Positions 60,213-64,000 of a stretch of DNA of 64,000 bases are shown in pieces; the stretch's first letter is position 1, and each line of letters starts with the position of its first letter. The DNA comes from Heterostelium album PN500 (taxonomy: Eukaryota; Evosea; Eumycetozoa; Acytosteliales; Acytosteliaceae). The position numbers and the translations under genes are program-made. Location: assembly GCF_000004825.1 (NCBI RefSeq), contig NW_008805071.1, positions 1,674,001-1,738,000 on the forward strand, in the 5' to 3' direction. The notes under the pieces were generated by a model. The model was not told the origin of the DNA. It worked only from the letters and a program-made list of their open reading frames with translations, and ran no database searches.

Positions 60213-60273
<61 letters not shown>

Positions 60274-60767
60274 GGGTTAGTTTATCAAATATATAGTAGT
60301 ATGTACCTTCAACATTGATAGTATGTTCTTTAATTTCATCTTCTTGATGTTGATCTAAATGTACTGAATCCAATTCGACCATATAGTTCATCATTGCCAA
60401 TGCCATCTGTTCGAAAGCAACACCAAGGTTATCACCCCCTATTTAGTACAAATGAATGAATGAATATCAATCAATCAATGAATATCTAACTAACTAATAA
60501 AACTATATATAAGATATACATACATGTATGCTTTAATATGATGATTTATTATTAATATAAATTTCAATTTGATTTCAAAAAAGTAATTCCAATTTAATAA
60601 TAAAAACATACAAACATAATATCAGCAGTGTGATCTAAATCTATAATATACATATATATATATATATATATATAAATTCATATTAATTCATATGTTAATA
60701 ATCATGATATGTGTTAATTAATAATCAACATACATTCAAATTGATTTAATTGACCATAATCAACCAT
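59856..60767 (-). CDS. Archease, tRNA-ligase activating protein (153 aa)
   Basis: Six exons: 60767-60734, 60640-60612, 60530-60524 (7 nt), 60438-60307, 60195-60063 and 59982-59856. Joined, they give every archease block: 'EYLDHTADIMFHTWGDNLG', 'AFEQMALAMMNYM', 'DMDSLLFSYLDEFLFIF', 'EIKVLSID', 'KHTTGTEIKAITYSCMKI' and the terminal 'VIVDI'. Metal-binding acidic residues of the family ('DHTAD', final D) are kept. Archease restores and speeds guanylylation of RtcB ligase in tRNA splicing. Without the 7-nt exon the frame is lost and 'HTW' is missing. A TTAG repeat fills the fourth intron. Divergent from BRCA2 by 311 bases. Confidence 0.93.
60213..60271. repeat. TTAG tetranucleotide repeat
   Basis: About 15 perfect TTAG units inside the fourth archease intron, 35 bases from the next exon. 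On the transcribed strand this reads CTAA, which resembles a branch-point element. Confidence 0.8.
60524..60530 (-). other. 7-nt microexon of archease
   Basis: Reads CATACAT on the minus strand between AAAG and GTATGT. It encodes H-T and the first base of W in the conserved 'H[AT]WG' motif. Confidence 0.8.
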
Positions 60768-61078
60768 TTTATAAACTTATCTTATCTGTTAACTATAACT
60801 ATCTAAATGTTCAAACAATGAATGATGATGTGTTAACAAATTAATTTTTTCTAAGAAATCTTTGTAAAAAACTAATTCATTTTTTGAAAATAATGTGAAA
60901 ACAATGACAGATATCAAATTAGTATTATCACTTTTACAGTAATAGATTATAGAGATAAAGAAGGTATAATTTAATTATTATTATCATTTATTTCTTTTTA
61001 CTATTTAATTATCAAATATACATATAAACAAACAACATTTATCTATTTAATCTAAATCATTACATTTAAAAAAACAAG
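60768..61078. promoter_or_regulatory. Shared divergent promoter region, archease/BRCA2
   Basis: 311 bases separate the two start codons, so both promoters must lie here or overlap. AT-rich; no specific element recognised. Confidence 0.5.
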
Positions 61079-64000
61079 ATGAAAAGTAGAAAAACAGGTG
61101 GAAGTGATTCACCTCAATCAAACAACAACAATAATAATGATGAAGATGACAATGACAACAACAATAATAATAATAATAATATTGATCATAGTAAGAAAAG
61201 AAAATCATCAGAATCTATTAATCATAAGAAAACAATAAATCAATTTGATGATGACGACGACGATATTTTTAAGGATGGATTCGGTCATGTTGCCATGAAG
61301 AATTTGAAAAGTGGAAGTGGTAATAGCATGAGTGGATTCGGTGGATTTGGTCGTCCTACAGGCGGCGCTACTACTGGTGATGATGATGGTGTATTCAAAG
61401 GATTTGGTCGCGCTAAAGCTGATGGTAATGGTAAATTAATATTTAAAACTGTAGAGATCGATGAAGAGAAACTATTGGAAGCAGAACGTAAAATTGCTGA
61501 TGTTCCACACAACAGTAACCTAAAGTTGGATGATGAAGATGATTTCCTACAGAATGCTGCTACCTCCACTTCCACTTCATCTTCAGCTTCATCCAAAAAA
61601 GTAATGAATAAAGGTGATCCTCATGATCATTACGATGAAGATAAAGATGATAATAATAACAATAAGAAGTCTTCTAATTTTAATACACCAAAAGATAAAG
61701 ATAATAATAGTTCACCAACAAATTCATTTAAAAAACAGACATCAACTCCATCTCCTCCACAACAACAACAACCAACGATATCCAAAGCTAATAAGCCTAT
61801 TTCATCAGCGACATCATCATCGCTATTCTCATATGCCACGACTACAACACCAAAGAAACCAGCACAGAATCAATCACCGAATGGACTGACACCAATGAAA
61901 TCTTTTAATTCCAAACCCAAACCGATCACACCTGTTTCAAAGTCACCACCTCCACACATCACTTTAGCAAACACAAATATAGATACACCAACAACACCGA
62001 TAACAACAACAACTAGTACAACAACTTCAGCCACATCACCGACAGCTCTTACACCACTTAAACCAAGTTTATCTAAAATCAAGCCAATGACACCAAAGAA
62101 AACTGGTTTTATCTCACCATACAAAGATAATACCATTGCAAATACATCCGTAACATCATCATCATCATCATCGTCAACTCCAATCAAGCCAGTCATTGGA
62201 AGTGGTTTGAAACCACTTCCAAAACAACCATTACACAAACAACAATCACCACCAATACCTACTTTACCTCCTCCTGTTTCAAATGGAATGAAAACAATCA
62301 ACAACACCAACAGCGCCAACAACAATAATAACAATAACAAATTTAACAGCCATCAAGTGAATAATAATAATAATAATAAGTTAAATGATCAACCAAAACT
62401 ATTGCAATTAACAGATGGAAGAAAGAGATTGAAAGACCTAGGTACACCGTTTAGTCATAGTTGTGTTAATTTGGTATCGAGAGAAGTTCTTGAAGTGAAC
62501 AGAAACAACGCTGCTGACTTTAGGTTTGATAGTGTTCCAGATTCAAAGACAATGCGTCAGAAGAAAATAGGTCTCAGTGAGATATCAACAATGATTCTAC
62601 GTGAGAATCTAATTGAACCACGACTTATTACAGATGAATGGATGGATAATCACTATGGATGGATCGTATGGAAGTTGGCATCGATGGAAAAGGCATTTCC
62701 CCAACACTTTGGTGGAAGACACCTCACTCTGCAACGCGTTTTATCACAGCTGAAAGATAGAATCAATCGTGAACTGATTCAAGCGAAACCATCGATCTTA
62801 AAGAAACTGTATGCACGTGATCACGCACCTGAATCTCATATGATACTTTGTATTTCGAATATTATCTCAAATGGCGATGTTGATCAACAATCGGATAGTG
62901 ATGATTTAGGTGGTGCTGATGTTGGTACTGATGATAAAAAACCACAATTCCCACAGGCAACGATTGAATTGACAGATGGATGGTATTCAATGAAGGCGTT
63001 GCTCGATCCTCACTTGACATGGTGTTTGAAGCAAGGAAAGTTGTTTGTCGGTCAGAAACTTCGCATTCAGAATTCAAAGATGATTGGCAATGAGAATGGA
63101 TGTGAACCATTCGACGCTGACGCTGCTCATGTATATCTGCAGTTGTATACCAACTCGACAAGACGAGCTGCCTGGCATGAAACTCTTGGTCCTCAGAGAG
63201 CTGCCAACTTTCCAGTTACTTTGAAATCGATTATTCCTGGTGGTGGTACCGTTGTTTGTATACACACGAAAATCGTTGTATGTATAAAACAAAAAGAACT
63301 ATATCATCATTTAAAAACATACAAATCAAAACTAACAATCAACTAATTGCTTTAAAGAAAACATTTTATTTATATTACAAAGAGACTATCACTGTTGGCG
63401 ATAACTCACAGACAATCATAAGAAGTAAGGAACAAGAAGAGAAATATCAAAGTGAATTGGACTCAAAGATGTCGACTCTGTTGGAACAAAAGACATATGA
63501 AATCAATGAGAAGTTGGAACGTGAAACATCATCAAATTCAAACAAAAAGAAATATAATTCTAAACTAAGTAAGCATTATTAATATTAATATAGAATATTA
63601 TTTTAAATATGTATTTATTAACTTATTTGTTTAAAAGATATATCAAATGTTAAAGATGCAACTATGTTGTATAATATGTATGTTAGTAGTGATTACTCGG
63701 AGGAGTATGTCTCTAGGCTCAACGAAGAACAACAAAGCTTGCTAATGATGGAAACAGAGAGAAGAAAGAATGATTTAAATGAGAGAGCTAAAGATGATTT
63801 AAATGAATGGATCGGTTCCAATCCATTGTTTGCCAAGAGGAATGTTGTTCCAGTCCTGAAATTCCGTGTGATGGATTTACTGGATTCTTCATCTAATAAT
63901 AATAATAATAATGGAAATAATAATAATAACAATAATAATAATAATCAAACTAAAAGATATAATAATAATAATAGTAATGGTTATTTAACACCAAAAGAGA
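61079..64000 (+). CDS. brca2: BRCA2 homolog, 3'-truncated by window edge
   Basis: Exons in the window are 61079-63277, 63358-63568 and 63638 to beyond 64000. The N-terminal ~440 residues are low complexity (N, S, T, P). Around residue 455 the BRCA2 helical domain begins ('RLKDLGTPFSH', 'LRENLIEPRLITDEWMDNHYGWIVWKLASME'). OB1 follows at ~625: 'IELTDGWYSMKALLDPHLTW', 'GKLFVGQKLRI', 'LYTNSTRRAAWHETLG' and 'LKSIIPGGGTVVCIHTKIV', joined to 'KTFYLYYKETITVGD' by splicing. Then comes a basic/acidic helix ('EEKYQSELDSK') entering OB2. BRCA2 loads Rad51 on ssDNA in homologous recombination. One FxxA-containing, BRC-like segment lies at residues 109-140. Much shorter than human BRCA2. Confidence 0.92.

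Noticed and set aside
1-64000. tRNA, rRNA, CRISPR arrays and transposable elements
   Set aside because: Looked for tRNA T-loop words (GGTTCGA/GTTCRA), CRISPR-like spaced repeats, reverse transcriptase or transposase motifs and long terminal repeats; none supported by eye. A tRNAscan or Repbase search was not possible here.

Overview
The window is nuclear DNA of a social amoeba (Dictyostelia). The spacers are very AT-rich with long A and T homopolymers. Introns are short (about 60-150 nt), start GTAAGT/GTATGT and end TAG/CAG/AAG. Proteins carry N, Q, S, T or acidic homopolymers. Typical dictyostelid families are present: FNIP repeats, F-box-like/LRR proteins, B-box/kelch-like proteins and 'ENRTEGCS' ankyrin proteins. 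Exact genus is not determined; homopolymer load is lower than I associate with D. discoideum (inference). Exon junctions were placed by hand from splice consensus, reading frame and family conservation.

Layout. 1-4.7 kb: two tail-to-tail paralogs of an F-box-like/LRR family and a 60-codon ORF. 4.9-5.3 kb: a stand-alone VHL beta-domain protein, then a gene-poor AT spacer to 8.9 kb. 8.9-13 kb: an A20/AN1 zinc finger gene, an RBR ubiquitin ligase with a C-terminal membrane helix, and a tandem doublecortin protein. 13.4-18.1 kb (minus): TRAPPC3, DAD1 and a large PPR-like, probably mitochondrial, protein. 18.3-20 kb: a B-box/kelch-like gene with a disturbed reading frame. 20-29.3 kb (minus): an NT-C2/coiled-coil/DIL protein, an unrecognised charged membrane protein and fatty acid 2-hydroxylase. 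31-34.8 kb: a third F-box-like/LRR paralog. 36.8-40.3 kb: a PTS2-type acyl-CoA oxidase, a bacterial-like EVE protein and a small secreted protein with a frameshift. 41.3-44.4 kb: a secreted beta-helix protein and a secreted, apparently GPI-anchored deaminase. 46-52 kb: a PP2A B55-like protein, a CHCHD2/10-like protein and RRP9 with an RGG N-terminus. 52-59.4 kb (minus): a kinase-FNIP gene with one frameshift, an F-box-like/LRR gene and an ankyrin gene. 59.3-64 kb: a broken ORF, archease (six exons, one of 7 nt), and BRCA2 running off the window.

Functional themes are ubiquitin signalling (A20/AN1, RBR, F-box-like proteins, VHL-like), secretory-pathway basics (TRAPPC3, DAD1), lipid metabolism (FA2H, acyl-CoA oxidase), RNA processing (RRP9, archease) and DNA repair (BRCA2). 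Neighbours are not in operons; divergent pairs such as archease/BRCA2 may share promoters. I found no tRNA, rRNA, CRISPR array or transposon. At least four loci show single-base frame disruptions, three of them at short A/T runs, which are either assembly errors or decaying genes.
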